From Adonisia turfae CCMR0081 (GTDB lineage Bacteria > Cyanobacteriota > Cyanobacteriia > Phormidesmidales > Phormidesmidaceae), in NCBI RefSeq assembly GCF_011009555.1, contig NZ_QXHD01000004.1:7557219-7621218 (forward strand): DNA of 64,000 bases, in the 5' to 3' direction. Positions 7,763 to 16,479 of this stretch are shown here, in pieces; within the stretch, counting starts at the first letter, position 1, and every line of letters starts with the position of its first letter. The notes under the pieces were generated by a model. That model did no database searches. It was given only the letters and a program-made list of their open reading frames with translations, and was not told the origin of the DNA. The position numbers and the translations under genes are program-made.

Positions 7763-8565
7763 ATTGCATCCTCCCCGCCTCTAGAAGGTCGTACAAACGG
7801 CACCACGCAGTCCTCTATCTGCGGGGTCGGTTGCAGAAAGTCCAGCCGGTCAAATTCCGCATAAGCTTTGCTGAGAAAGGTTTTAACACGTTGCCTTGAA
7901 ATCGCCCCGAACTGGTCATACTCTCGTGCTTCGCCAAAGGTCAGGCTGAGTTTGTCAATCAGATTGCGATCCTTGTTACCAATAAACTTCGGCAGGCTAA
8001 TTACCGGAATCTGATACTGACTAATCAGTGCCTGGAGTTCATCATCCTCATGGAAAGGAGCCCAGTCATCGGTTAGACCCAAATTTTTGACAAACACATG
8101 ATTGAGCTGATTACCAAATTCTTTGACATATTTTGAAAACAGCGCGAGAGAATCGTAGCCTGAATCAGAGATATGGAAATGATATATCTTGACCTTAGAT
8201 TCTGCTGCTAACTCAAAAATTGAGTTGTAAACTAGCCACTGCCTCAAAGCGTTAAACACCTGTGCCGGTAGATTAGCAACCACCCGATGTTCAGTGGCAA
8301 GGTTAAACAAGTTATTAGCGGAGTCTTCGTATTTCTGGCCCTCAGAAAACACTGCAACATGTTTATGGCCATCCGGATTGAGGTGTCCGTAAGTGCGAAG
8401 AAGATCGGGGTTTGAGCGATCACATTCCACCAAAACATAAGGTTCTGAGCGGTCAATCAGGTTGGCACAAAGTGTTTTTGCAAACATGCTTTTGCCGACC
8501 CCCCCTTTTTCGCCACCAACAAAAATAAGCTGTCTTAGGGATAGGGTTGCTGCAAGTTTTGACAT
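7759..8565 (-). CDS. ParA/MinD-like P-loop ATPase of the transfer operon
   Basis: 268 residues. A deviant Walker A motif, GGEKGGVGKS, at residues 17-26 marks the ParA/MinD/TraL group. Asp residues in VECDRSNPD (about 48-56) match the A' region. The second half diverges from plasmid-partition ParA, and no ParB gene is nearby, so a role in positioning or loading the transfer apparatus seems more likely than segregation. It follows the coupling-protein gene and overlaps the next membrane protein gene. The 95-bp upstream gap contains two hairpins. Confidence 0.85.
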   Translation of the reverse strand: MSKLAATLSLRQLIFVGGEKGGVGKSMFAKTLCANLIDRSEPYVLVECDRSNPDLLRTYGHLNPDGHKHVAVFSEGQKYEDSANNLFNLATEHRVVANLPAQVFNALRQWLVYNSIFELAAESKVKIYHFHISDSGYDSLALFSKYVKEFGNQLNHVFVKNLGLTDDWAPFHEDDELQALISQYQIPVISLPKFIGNKDRNLIDKLSLTFGEAREYDQFGAISRQRVKTFLSKAYAEFDRLDFLQPTPQIEDCVVPFVRPSRGGEDAI

Positions 8566-8573
8566 GATTCATG

Positions 8574-8644
8574 CTGTCGCTTGGCGACAGGGTAAACAAT
8601 AAGGAGTAAAGTCCCCCTGAGAAGATCTAAGAAGCCCTCTCAGG
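8574..8644 (-). repeat. Two hairpins between the coupling-protein and ParA-like genes
   Basis: CTGTCGC-TTG-GCGACAG (8574-8590) is a perfect 7-bp stem with a 3-nt loop just before the ParA-like start. CCTGAGA (8616-8622) and TCTCAGG (8638-8644) form a second 7-bp stem. Neither has a following T-run. They could be stability or processing elements that set the ratio of the ATPase to the upstream genes. Confidence 0.4.
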
Positions 8645-8660
8645 AGGACCCTAAACAGGG

Positions 8661-10349
8661 CTAGATATCGCCGCTATGACCTTGATCAAGTTCGGTGTTC
8701 TCTTCAATCAGGTCGTCTTGTATTGCCTTTGGCCGATAATCAACATCCAGCTTTTTGAGAATGGCGCTGATACTCTCCCCACCCATGGATGCATCACCCA
8801 AGAGTTTTGCTTGATGGTCTTGTTCTTCACGGCAAACTGCAAATTCATCCGGAGACAGAACCCGGTCAAGTTTAAGCCGTCGAATATCGTCGTAATCCCA
8901 AGGTTGCAGGTGCTGATAGCTGCTATCAATCCTCTGATAGTCAGGAGTTAGCTTGTCTTTGGGTATCAGATGCTTGCTGATGTACGACGACGGCATTGTG
9001 TACCAGTAATTGTAGTAATCAGCCCGATAAAAGCCAGTTAGCCCCTGACCAGTTGCCTTGTTTGGCAGCTCCATACTAGAGAGGTCGCTCGCCGAGACAA
9101 TGGGTACTGTCTCTAAACCTTCAGTCTCTATCAGATTGCCGCTATGATAGACCTGACTAAAACGGTCACCAGACCCAATCAGGTTGGCAAAATACTCAGC
9201 TGTGTAGGTGTCATTGAGACTAAGAATGCCGCGATGACGAAACTGACTGATAATGGCATTAGTCGCCTCATAGCCATAGATGCGAATGAGTGAGGAAATT
9301 GACTGGAACGCGATCACCAGGCTAATTCCTTTAGATCGTCCAGTTGTCGCCACCTCTTCAAATTCTGGAAGTGCTGACAGTGTGTGAAATTCGTCCAGAA
9401 TCCAAAAGACATCTGAGAGCCTGCTGTACGAAGGATCCTCCGGTCGCATCAGCTGAATTTGCCCGAGTCGGGTCAAAATCAACTGATTGAGTGATGCCAT
9501 CACCGCCATGTTCTCCACATCGCGACCCAAGATTAAAATGCCTTCATGCCCTGGTTGGTCAAACTCACGGAGACTAATATGACGCTCCGATTGTTCCCAC
9601 AATGCCGCAATAACAGCAAACTGATTTAGGTACACCAAAATTGTCGTCAAAATACTCTGGGTCATGCGCCCCCCGGAAAGCGGCTCCAGGAATTGCTTAG
9701 TTTCCGGGTCACTATCCAGAATCGCATAGAGCTGTTTCAGTGATCTTGGAGCCAGAATAATATCACGCAGGGTCCAGGTGGGGTTGCCTGCATCATCCTT
9801 GGCATTATTGATAAAGTACATCACCACCCCAAGCACAATGAAAATAAAGGCTTTACGCCAAAAGTCGTTTTGATTAACCATGGCATTGGCATCGGGGGCG
9901 AATGAATAAGCCAAGGACTCGGCATGAGCACGCTCATAGATATCTCTGGCAATGGCCCAGGCATAATGCCGTTTATCAAATGGATTTAGGATATACAGCG
10001 GACAGGTAGGATTGATGCCACGGATAATCGGGATAATCTCTCTCTTGGGATCAGATATGACCGCTTTGAGTCCATATCCCTGACCAATGTGAGGCAGGAT
10101 CGACTGCATGAAAAGCCTCAGATTTATTGTTTTCCCCGAGCCTACGGAGCCGACTAAAAGATAGTTAAACTGGCCCAGAGACAATGGCATTGTAATCCCG
10201 CCCCAGTAGATACCTTTGCCACGTAGTCGTAGTTCTGAAGCAAGAGCCCTCCGTACTTTCCGATTTACAGGAGGCCGATAGAGAGAGAACAGCTTATCAG
10301 AGACATGCTGTAAATTATCTATGTCATCAATAAATGGTTGTTGTTGCAT
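8661..10349 (-). CDS. Type IV coupling protein (TraD/TraG/VirD4-like ATPase)
   Basis: 562 residues. Walker A GSVGSGKT is at 67-74 and Walker B FWILDE at 315-320, followed by FHTLSALPEFEEVATTGRSKGIS, the family signature, then VIAFQS. This ATPase links relaxosome DNA to the secretion channel. Unlike VirD4 or TraD it starts directly with a cytosolic domain: I see no pair of N-terminal transmembrane helices before the P-loop. The two genes just upstream (10,367-10,831 and 10,842-11,150) encode small membrane proteins that could supply the missing anchor. The acidic C-terminal tail may contact substrate. Confidence 0.92.
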   Translation of the reverse strand: MQQQPFIDDIDNLQHVSDKLFSLYRPPVNRKVRRALASELRLRGKGIYWGGITMPLSLGQFNYLLVGSVGSGKTINLRLFMQSILPHIGQGYGLKAVISDPKREIIPIIRGINPTCPLYILNPFDKRHYAWAIARDIYERAHAESLAYSFAPDANAMVNQNDFWRKAFIFIVLGVVMYFINNAKDDAGNPTWTLRDIILAPRSLKQLYAILDSDPETKQFLEPLSGGRMTQSILTTILVYLNQFAVIAALWEQSERHISLREFDQPGHEGILILGRDVENMAVMASLNQLILTRLGQIQLMRPEDPSYSRLSDVFWILDEFHTLSALPEFEEVATTGRSKGISLVIAFQSISSLIRIYGYEATNAIISQFRHRGILSLNDTYTAEYFANLIGSGDRFSQVYHSGNLIETEGLETVPIVSASDLSSMELPNKATGQGLTGFYRADYYNYWYTMPSSYISKHLIPKDKLTPDYQRIDSSYQHLQPWDYDDIRRLKLDRVLSPDEFAVCREEQDHQAKLLGDASMGGESISAILKKLDVDYRPKAIQDDLIEENTELDQGHSGDI

Positions 10350-10366
10350 TGTGTAAACTCCTTATA

Positions 10367-10831
10367 TCACTTGGATTTACGCATGAGCTGACGGTAGTAC
10401 CGCCTTACAAAGCCATAGGGCTTGACGTTACGATAGGCATTGCCTTTGAACAGGCGGAAACGGCGACGGATAATGCGGCAGGCATAGGGGGGAATGACAC
10501 ACCCTGGCAGGGCTGGAATCAGTGCCAGGGCAATGTGGATACGGGCGAGACCGTACATCAAAGCAAGATAAGCGATATAGATCCCGACGTAGTAAATAGG
10601 GCGATACCAACCACGCTCCTCAATGATTTCGATGTAGAGAGTGATGCTGTGCTGAATGAAGTAGTAGGACAGCACTACAAACACCGCCATATCAACCCCT
10701 CGCCAGGGATCGGCAAAGTCCAGGGTAAAGCCCTGGAGGGCACCCCACAGTAGGGTTGCAATAACGAGCAATGCCTTCCACAGTAGGTCCTGCCACCAGA
10801 AGGGACCAAATTTAATGCGATTAATTGGCAT
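10367..10831 (-). CDS. Small membrane protein upstream of the coupling protein
   Basis: 154 residues, starting MPINRIKFGPFWWQDLLWK at 10831; the frame is open further upstream, but that stretch overlaps another membrane-protein gene and does not look like protein. About four hydrophobic segments are visible, followed by a strongly basic cytosolic tail (IIRRRFRLFKG, FVRRYYRQLMRKSK). It ends 17 bp before the coupling-protein start. Family not recognised; possible membrane partner of the helix-less coupling protein. Confidence 0.7.
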   Translation of the reverse strand: MPINRIKFGPFWWQDLLWKALLVIATLLWGALQGFTLDFADPWRGVDMAVFVVLSYYFIQHSITLYIEIIEERGWYRPIYYVGIYIAYLALMYGLARIHIALALIPALPGCVIPPYACRIIRRRFRLFKGNAYRNVKPYGFVRRYYRQLMRKSK

Positions 10832-10841
10832 GAGAGGGTCC

Positions 10842-11150
10842 TCATAACGTAACAACAAAGGGGACAATAATGAGAAGAGAGACGAGGCCGCAGCTAACAG
10901 TGAGTGGATCTGGGGCGAGCAGCCACGCCTGCCAATTGGTGAGGGTGGCAACCAGGCCAAAGCGCTCCTCCCACGGCACCAGCTGGTCATGACACCACTC
11001 AAGCGTGTCGATGAAGCTGAACAGCCAAAATAGAAAGCGCCAGCCGGTAAGGAACCAGCCGACAATGAGCCGAAAGGCGGTGTAGCCAAGGAGACCCGAG
11101 ATAGTTACGGGGAGTAGATCCAGGGAGAGCCCGGATTGGTGGAGAGACAT
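10842..11150 (-). CDS. Small membrane protein of the transfer operon
   Basis: 102 residues with three hydrophobic segments (LLPVTISGLLGYTAFRLIVG, FLFWLFSFIDTLEW region, and VSCGLVSLLIIVPFVVTL at the C-terminus). It ends 10 bp before the next membrane-protein gene, so the two are clearly in the same operon. Family not recognised; by position and size it could be a pilin-like or channel subunit, or a coupling-protein anchor. Confidence 0.6.
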   Translation of the reverse strand: MSLHQSGLSLDLLPVTISGLLGYTAFRLIVGWFLTGWRFLFWLFSFIDTLEWCHDQLVPWEERFGLVATLTNWQAWLLAPDPLTVSCGLVSLLIIVPFVVTL

Positions 11151-11232
11151 AATTCAAGAGATAAAAGACAACAAAAGCCCCACAGCCCCGACGGAGTCGT
11201 CTAACCAGGGCCATAGGGCGTCAATTTAGGGG

Positions 11233-12111
11233 TTAGGGGTTTTCGGTGAACGAAATGCCCTGCCAGCGTTCCAGGACCCAGCGGGTAATGGCGCTAAACT
11301 GGGGCATGGTCAGCGGTTCCTCAGGGAATTTGTGCCGGAACTCGGTACACTTTTGTTGGTAGGTCTGGTGGTTTTGCACCGCCTCGAACGCCGAGGTTTC
11401 AACAATGCGCGTTGCTTCCTTGTACTGTCGTTTGAGATGTAACGACCGCAGGCCGAATAACAGGAAGCGCTGGGCTTCAAAGCCCTGTTTGCCATTGTCA
11501 ACAATCTGCATATCGGTGTAGGTCGCCAGCACCAGCCGGGCGATCAGTAACAGCACTTGATGCAGCATTGGCAGCCCGCCCCAGGTCTCGCCGATAAAGG
11601 TGCCGAGGATCAGCAGTGGGGAGACCAGGACAATTAGCTTCGCGCCCCAGCGTTTGGTCATCAGGCTCCGACCGCCCTTATCCTCGGCGAGGTAGAGATC
11701 GATGCCGGTGTAAATCTGGAGGCCAATGAGCGCAATGGGGATCAGGAGAATACCGATACCCTGTAAGACGCTGTTGCTGCCAACCAGCAGACTGACCAGG
11801 TAAGAGGCTGCCTGAAACAGGACAAAAATATTAAGCAGGTAGGCAACGATCAGGAGTTGCAGATAGTTCAGCGCTATCACGTCCTGCTCGGATGACTTAC
11901 CGGTTTGCTCCGGGTTGTCCTGTTCAAAGTCACCGTATTCTTTTTTAATCCGCAGGCCGAGCTGATAGTATTTGTGGGCTTTGGACCCAACCTCTTCAAT
12001 GGTGAAAAACAGTATTTTCAGCTCTTCTAAGAGCGAGGCTATCTTTTGTTGTTCACGGCCTTTGCGACGATCGTCATAGAGATCATCCGGCTCAAACGGG
12101 ATGTTTGCCAT
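11233..12111 (-). CDS. Multi-pass membrane protein of the transfer operon
   Basis: 292 residues. A charged N-terminal about 80 residues is followed by four to five transmembrane segments between about 85 and 195 (LLIVAYLLNIFVLFQAASYL, IGILLIPIALIGLQIYTGID, LIVLVSPLLILGTFIG, and another). A cytosolic helical C-terminal domain of about 95 residues follows. The family is not recognised. The layout (soluble N-terminus, membrane core, soluble C-terminus) is compatible with a TrbL/VirB6-type channel component, but I see no motif proving it. Confidence 0.7.
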   Translation of the reverse strand: MANIPFEPDDLYDDRRKGREQQKIASLLEELKILFFTIEEVGSKAHKYYQLGLRIKKEYGDFEQDNPEQTGKSSEQDVIALNYLQLLIVAYLLNIFVLFQAASYLVSLLVGSNSVLQGIGILLIPIALIGLQIYTGIDLYLAEDKGGRSLMTKRWGAKLIVLVSPLLILGTFIGETWGGLPMLHQVLLLIARLVLATYTDMQIVDNGKQGFEAQRFLLFGLRSLHLKRQYKEATRIVETSAFEAVQNHQTYQQKCTEFRHKFPEEPLTMPQFSAITRWVLERWQGISFTENP

Positions 12112-12125
12112 GGGTTATGGTCTCC

Positions 12126-13052
12126 TTAGTGGTGTTGATTTTGACTGTGGATCAGGTAGGTCAGGGCCGCCGAGAAGTTCTCAAACGGCTTGTGAGGTAG
12201 GTTTTTGAGCACGCCCTGGCTCCCGCTGCCATTAACGAGAGCAATCTCGGGGTTGCTATTGAGGGGGGCAGGGGCCTTGCCGGTCGTGTCGAGACCATCG
12301 GTCACCGCGATCAGCACCCGACGGGGCGAGGTAGGCCAGCTGCTGCTGTCCTCACTCAGGAACAGATCAAGACGGGCCAGATTGCCGTTGAGATTGGTGG
12401 TCTGGCAATTGGCAGGCTGGCTCAGTACGGGGCCAACTTTTTCGCGGAAGGCTTTGACGGTGTTCGTCGCTGCCTGCCGATGCGCCGCAAGAGCAGTGTT
12501 ATGGGCCTTAAGGCGCTGCAAATCTTCAGCTTGAAGCTCTTCATGTCGGGCTGAGGCCTCTGCATAGTCACGCAGTGCCTGTGGCCGCTGAATGGGATTG
12601 ATATTTTCATCAAGGGGAATGGGTTCCGGGGGATTAACAAATTGGTCAGCCGTGATGCGGGGTTGCGTTTCTACCCGCATCCGCAGTAGGGACGCGCTGG
12701 TGTCTTCGCAGACCAGCGCGATCGCAAGTTCACCACCCCTTTCCGTCAGCAGCTGAAACAGGGGGTCGAGGTTATTAATCTCGACCAATGGAAGGTGATT
12801 GTCATGAATACTGCCTGAGTAATCGAGGGCGAGGCCGATGAGCACCGGGGTGGTAGTGGGCTGAGTGGCCAAAGCCTTAGCGACGGCTGTAATAGGCTGA
12901 CCTGGTCGAGAGAGAACAGCAGGGGGAGAAATAGCCGCCTCCGGGCTGGTGCTACAGCCAAGCAGGGTGAGCAAGCTGAGACCGGTTAAATACAACTGGC
13001 CACGGCTCAGCCACCCCCTCCTGCGATCAGGAGAGATGTAAAAACGTGTCAT
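12126..13052 (-). CDS. Lipoprotein with von Willebrand factor A-like fold
   Basis: 308 residues. The signal peptide ends in a lipobox (LTLLGC, Cys33), so it is lipid-anchored outside the inner membrane. The core begins with VLIGLALDYSGSIHDNH: the DxSxS pattern (Asp77, Ser79, Ser81) is the metal-ion-dependent adhesion site of vWA domains, and RVLIAVTDGLDTTGK provides the later Thr-Asp/Asp-Gly segment. A helical insertion (about 155-215) separates them. It lies in the transfer operon, so a surface or periplasmic role in mating contact is plausible but inferred. Confidence 0.75.
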   Translation of the reverse strand: MTRFYISPDRRRGWLSRGQLYLTGLSLLTLLGCSTSPEAAISPPAVLSRPGQPITAVAKALATQPTTTPVLIGLALDYSGSIHDNHLPLVEINNLDPLFQLLTERGGELAIALVCEDTSASLLRMRVETQPRITADQFVNPPEPIPLDENINPIQRPQALRDYAEASARHEELQAEDLQRLKAHNTALAAHRQAATNTVKAFREKVGPVLSQPANCQTTNLNGNLARLDLFLSEDSSSWPTSPRRVLIAVTDGLDTTGKAPAPLNSNPEIALVNGSGSQGVLKNLPHKPFENFSAALTYLIHSQNQHH

Positions 13053-13132
13053 GAGAATAGAAAAATTAACAACGACAAAGGTGACCCAGGGCGATATTGC
13101 CCTGGGCCGGGTAAAACGCAGATGTGAACCGA

Positions 13133-13843
13133 TTAACCTGGCGTTACATCGAGCAGTTGACTAAGGAGCCTATGCGCCATTTGCAGGCGCTGCCGAGGCA
13201 CTAGTGATTCGATGTGAGTGATCTCGGTAGCGTAGTTGGTGAAGTCAACATCGATGAAGACTTCATCCAGTGAGAACGCAAAATCCAGGGCGATCATGGC
13301 CACAATGGCTTTGTACTTCGCGGTACTGGATTTATCTTCTGGACTGATCGCAGCCTGGGGAATGCGCTTTCTGGCAAGGCTGATGACTTCTTGGCTATTA
13401 GATATTGACTGCGGTGGACACATATCACCGTAGTCAATATCTCCCAGGCAGTGGAGCCAGTGCGTAAAAGTTGTCACCGCAGCACAAGAACCTTGCAGCA
13501 CCAGTTTGACAGTGCCCTCAGAGAGAGCCTTAATCCTGACTCTAGCAATATGGTCAGGCATGGGCATTCTCGCTGGAAAACCACCCAATAATTGCCAGAG
13601 GTAGAGCTTGACTCGCTGTTTCAGCGTTAGGGTGTGGTCTTCAATTAGCCATCTGCATAGCTGTGCCTTGCTTTCATCATTCCAATCTCGCCATTCATTA
13701 GCCGGGTCAGCTTGCCACTGTAGTTCGTCATGCAGTGCACGGAAATATCGATCTAGTACGGTAAAAACTGGGTCAGAGGAAGGGAGTGGTGGCGATTGTT
13801 GCCGAGCTATTGGCTCAGAATTATTGGTTAAAGGGGATGTCAT
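13133..13843 (-). CDS. Unrecognised soluble protein, second gene of the transfer operon
   Basis: 236 residues, no membrane segment. The N-terminal about 25 residues are Pro/Ser-rich, followed by a helical domain. The central part (about 90-140) contains a VRIKALSEGTVKLVLQGSCAA strand-rich piece that resembles the effector-associated or sensor beta-units used in cyanobacterial signalling proteins, but this is a weak impression. It starts 2 nt after the stop of a 50-aa gene, so translation is probably coupled. Function unknown. Confidence 0.65.
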   Translation of the reverse strand: MTSPLTNNSEPIARQQSPPLPSSDPVFTVLDRYFRALHDELQWQADPANEWRDWNDESKAQLCRWLIEDHTLTLKQRVKLYLWQLLGGFPARMPMPDHIARVRIKALSEGTVKLVLQGSCAAVTTFTHWLHCLGDIDYGDMCPPQSISNSQEVISLARKRIPQAAISPEDKSSTAKYKAIVAMIALDFAFSLDEVFIDVDFTNYATEITHIESLVPRQRLQMAHRLLSQLLDVTPG

Positions 13844-13845
13844 AG

Positions 13846-13998
13846 TTATCTATCTCCAAAAAATGCGAACCAGCCCTTTAAGAGGTTTTTGCCAGAGCCA
13901 AGGGCCAGTCCGCTGTAGTAAGCTCCGCGTTCATCAAATTGATGAATCCGGCTCATAAAAATGCTAAACCCTTTGCCAGCAGGCATTTTACGTCTCAT
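13846..13998 (-). CDS. 50-residue peptide gene leading the transfer operon
   Basis: The ORF runs from ATG 13998 to a TAA at 13848-13846, giving a basic peptide that begins MRRKMPAGKGFSIFMSR and ends with a hydrophobic segment (NLLKGWFAFFGDR). The TAA is followed after only 2 nt by the ATG of the 236-aa gene, a spacing typical of coupled real genes. It starts inside a TTTCATGA repeat array that could hold an operator. It may be a real small protein or a translated leader controlling the operon. No family recognised. Confidence 0.5.
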   Translation of the reverse strand: MRRKMPAGKGFSIFMSRIHQFDERGAYYSGLALGSGKNLLKGWFAFFGDR

Positions 13999-14120
13999 TT
14001 CATGAGCATTTCATGAAATAACAAGCGGGGGCCACAACCCTTATCACGACATTTTTACTGGGTTTTTATAAATTTTTATGAATAATAGAGCCTTGAGAGA
14101 ATAACAACGATGAGGCTCGC
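13998..14120. promoter_or_regulatory. Divergent promoter region with TTTCATGA repeats
   Basis: TTTCATGA occurs at 13998-14005 and 14009-14016 (11-bp period, one helical turn), and the second copy extends into the palindrome TTTCATGAAA (14009-14018). This 123-bp gap separates the start of the leftward transfer operon from the rightward 241-aa gene. Helically phased repeats of this kind usually bind a dimeric repressor. An AT-rich stretch follows (14,050-14,090) and probably holds the -10 regions. Confidence 0.45.
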
Positions 14121-14846
14121 GTGAGCGATGACGCCAAACCCACGCCGGATGTCAGGGCGATTCCTGAGGAGATGCTGCGTTTTTTTGACTATCAGCCCGA
14201 TGAGGGTTTCCAGTCCGAAACAGGAGAAAAACTTGCAGAGCACTACCGCCGGGGCGATGGCCCGGCCAGAGCTGTCAGGAAATCATTTTCCGATAGGAAG
14301 TTAGCATCAGAGCTAAGGGGATCACTCGCATTAATGAATGGTCTTTTGTGCCGGACCTTGGAGGACTGTGATGATCCTGACGCCAAATTGTTGCATCATA
14401 GGCTCCCTGTTAGAGATATGAAATGGCCATCCAAACTGCAAACAACGCTAAATCGTAAGGGCATTGTGTTGCAGCCGCAAGATCATCGTTTCAGGGATTG
14501 TCCGCAGCTATCCAAGGAGCAGTTTCACCGGCAAGCTGTCGGTCTGGTGTATGCCATTGCCGAATACGGCACCGAGCAACTGATGAAGAAAAAAGTCAGG
14601 GACTTGGCGCAAGCCGTGGCCGGGTATCAACCAGAGCTGCTGGCTGACATTCCAGGTGTTACCATTGGGGTGCAACGGCAGCAGCATTGCAAGGGATATT
14701 TACGTTGTGACCTGCCTCCCGGTTATTTTGATTTGCGGGAAGAGCAAATGGCGTGGCTTGAAAGCCAGAGTGAGCACCTGAAATGTGACTTGCCACCAGC
14801 CTATATCGGCTGGCTGGAGAAAAGAGCCGATTGGTTTAAAGGCTAG
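14121..14846 (+). CDS. Unrecognised backbone protein divergent from the transfer operon
   Basis: 241 residues, with a GTG start at 14121; the nearby ATGs are in other frames or stop at once. It is soluble and charged. At the C-terminus a unit is repeated twice: LRCDLPPGYFDL...MAWLE and LKCDLPPAYIGW...ADWFK. No known domain is recognised. Being divergent from the transfer operon and next to repeated operator-like sequence, it could be a regulator, but no helix-turn-helix is obvious. Confidence 0.65.
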   Translation: MSDDAKPTPDVRAIPEEMLRFFDYQPDEGFQSETGEKLAEHYRRGDGPARAVRKSFSDRKLASELRGSLALMNGLLCRTLEDCDDPDAKLLHHRLPVRDMKWPSKLQTTLNRKGIVLQPQDHRFRDCPQLSKEQFHRQAVGLVYAIAEYGTEQLMKKKVRDLAQAVAGYQPELLADIPGVTIGVQRQQHCKGYLRCDLPPGYFDLREEQMAWLESQSEHLKCDLPPAYIGWLEKRADWFKG

Positions 14847-14948
14847 GCTTGAGACGCCGCGCACAATGCTTGGAACCGGCAATAAATCCGTTTAGCGCCA
14901 AATCTACAGGCTGTTCTACACTGGACGAAGCGTCTATGCAGAGTAGCC

Positions 14949-16436
14949 GTGTCCCAGCAGCCTCACCAGCCCGGTACCAGAACACCTGTCAAACTTCGCG
15001 TCGCCTTTTTGGAACCGGAAGGGGCAGACCCTGAAAAGCCTGAGAATCCTCAATCAGCTGAGTACTGGCGTCAGATTCACCAGAGTAAAGTGAGCTACGA
15101 AGATCTGGCTGAGAAAATTGTAAAGAAATACGAGAAAGCTGAAAAAAAATTCACCATGAGTGACAGTACAGTATATCGGCTGTTTACTGGTTCAGAACCG
15201 ATTTCGTATCAAAAGGCCCGTTATATTTGTGAATATGTCTGGGCAGATTGGTCTGAGGAGTGCTGGTATGAGTGGTTGGAGGTGACTGAAAAGGCACAGC
15301 AAGACTCCCCACAATCAGATGCTGCTCAAGAAAGCGCTACTGCAGAAAAACCATATGAGAACATTCCCCGCAGTGGAATTGTCAAATTTGTAGGTCGAGG
15401 CAATGACCTGCAGTGCCTGGAGCAATGCCTCGATCAGGGTGACTGCCCTACAGTTACAGCGATTTCTGGCATGGGTGGAGTTGGTAAAACGGAACTAGCC
15501 CTGCAATATGCCCGAAAACATTACCGGAAGGGGAGCTATCCAGGTGGTGTTTACTGGCTGCAACTGCGAGATAAGGATCTAGCGACACAACTCCTGGTTT
15601 TTGCTCCAGAGCTTGGGTTGACGGTACCAGACAGTTTAAATCAGGAGCAAAAGGTGCGCTGGTGCTGGCGCAACTGGCAACCACCGGAAGGAAGAGTGCT
15701 TGTCGTTCTAGATGATGTTGCAAGCTATGAAAGCGTAGCCCCCCATTTACCATCTGTGTTTGAATCAAGGTTTCAGTTTTTGATAACCACTCGATTGCAA
15801 CACTTGGGTGCATCAATCCAACAAGTTCCGCTGGATCTCCTTTCTCCTAAAGCAGCTCTGGATTTGCTGCGATCGCTAATTGGTCCAGAGCGGATTGAAC
15901 CCGAGTCAGAGGTTGCTGCTGAATTGTGCAAATGGCTGGAATATTTGCCTCTGGGGTTAGAACTCGTTGGATACTACCTGCGTGAAGAGGGCTGTTCGAT
16001 TGCTACTCTTTTGGCAGAGTTGGAGAAACGTCGCAAGCGGGTTTTACAACACCCAGCCCTCAACAATCCAGACCCAACAATGACAGCTAAATATGGTGTT
16101 GAAGCTGCATTTGACTTGACATGGGAGCGTCTGGATATCGATGCACGCTTTCTTGGAGCCTATCTCAGTTTGTTTGCTGAAGCGCCGATCCGCTGGGAAT
16201 TAATTGTGAGACCCGATGAGGGCAATGATAAAACCTACGAGGCGCTAATAACCGCGCGGCGTAAACTCATACGGTTCAGCTTGCTTAAAAAAGTTGGGCA
16301 GCTCTTTGAGTTTCATCCCTTGATCCGGGAGTTTTTCGCAGAAAAGCGAGATTCTGACGAATTCGTTATTCCGCCAGAGCAACAGATAACAGGTTCAACA
16401 TCCCAGATTTTACGACTGCTGGGCATCCCTGGGTAG
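14949..16436 (+). CDS. NB-ARC/STAND NTPase lacking its usual TPR tail
   Basis: 495 residues, GTG start. The N-terminal about 115 residues hold a helical DNA-binding-like effector region. The NB-ARC domain begins with the FVGRGNDLQCLEQCL box (147-161). Then come P-loop GMGGVGKT (174-181), Walker B VLVVLDDV (250-257), an LITTR sensor-1 motif (about 279-283) and GLPL-like YLPLGLELVG (about 330-340), followed by a winged-helix-like stretch ending FHPLIREFFAEKR. In related cyanobacterial proteins that segment runs straight into TPR repeats; here the frame stops about 30 residues later and the TPRs are a separate gene in another frame, 43 nt downstream. Known STAND proteins sense phage or stress and trigger an effector. 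Confidence 0.88.
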   Translation: MSQQPHQPGTRTPVKLRVAFLEPEGADPEKPENPQSAEYWRQIHQSKVSYEDLAEKIVKKYEKAEKKFTMSDSTVYRLFTGSEPISYQKARYICEYVWADWSEECWYEWLEVTEKAQQDSPQSDAAQESATAEKPYENIPRSGIVKFVGRGNDLQCLEQCLDQGDCPTVTAISGMGGVGKTELALQYARKHYRKGSYPGGVYWLQLRDKDLATQLLVFAPELGLTVPDSLNQEQKVRWCWRNWQPPEGRVLVVLDDVASYESVAPHLPSVFESRFQFLITTRLQHLGASIQQVPLDLLSPKAALDLLRSLIGPERIEPESEVAAELCKWLEYLPLGLELVGYYLREEGCSIATLLAELEKRRKRVLQHPALNNPDPTMTAKYGVEAAFDLTWERLDIDARFLGAYLSLFAEAPIRWELIVRPDEGNDKTYEALITARRKLIRFSLLKKVGQLFEFHPLIREFFAEKRDSDEFVIPPEQQITGSTSQILRLLGIPG

Positions 16437-16479
16437 TTCGTCGTCCGCATATCGTTACACCGTTGAAACAATCGCCACT

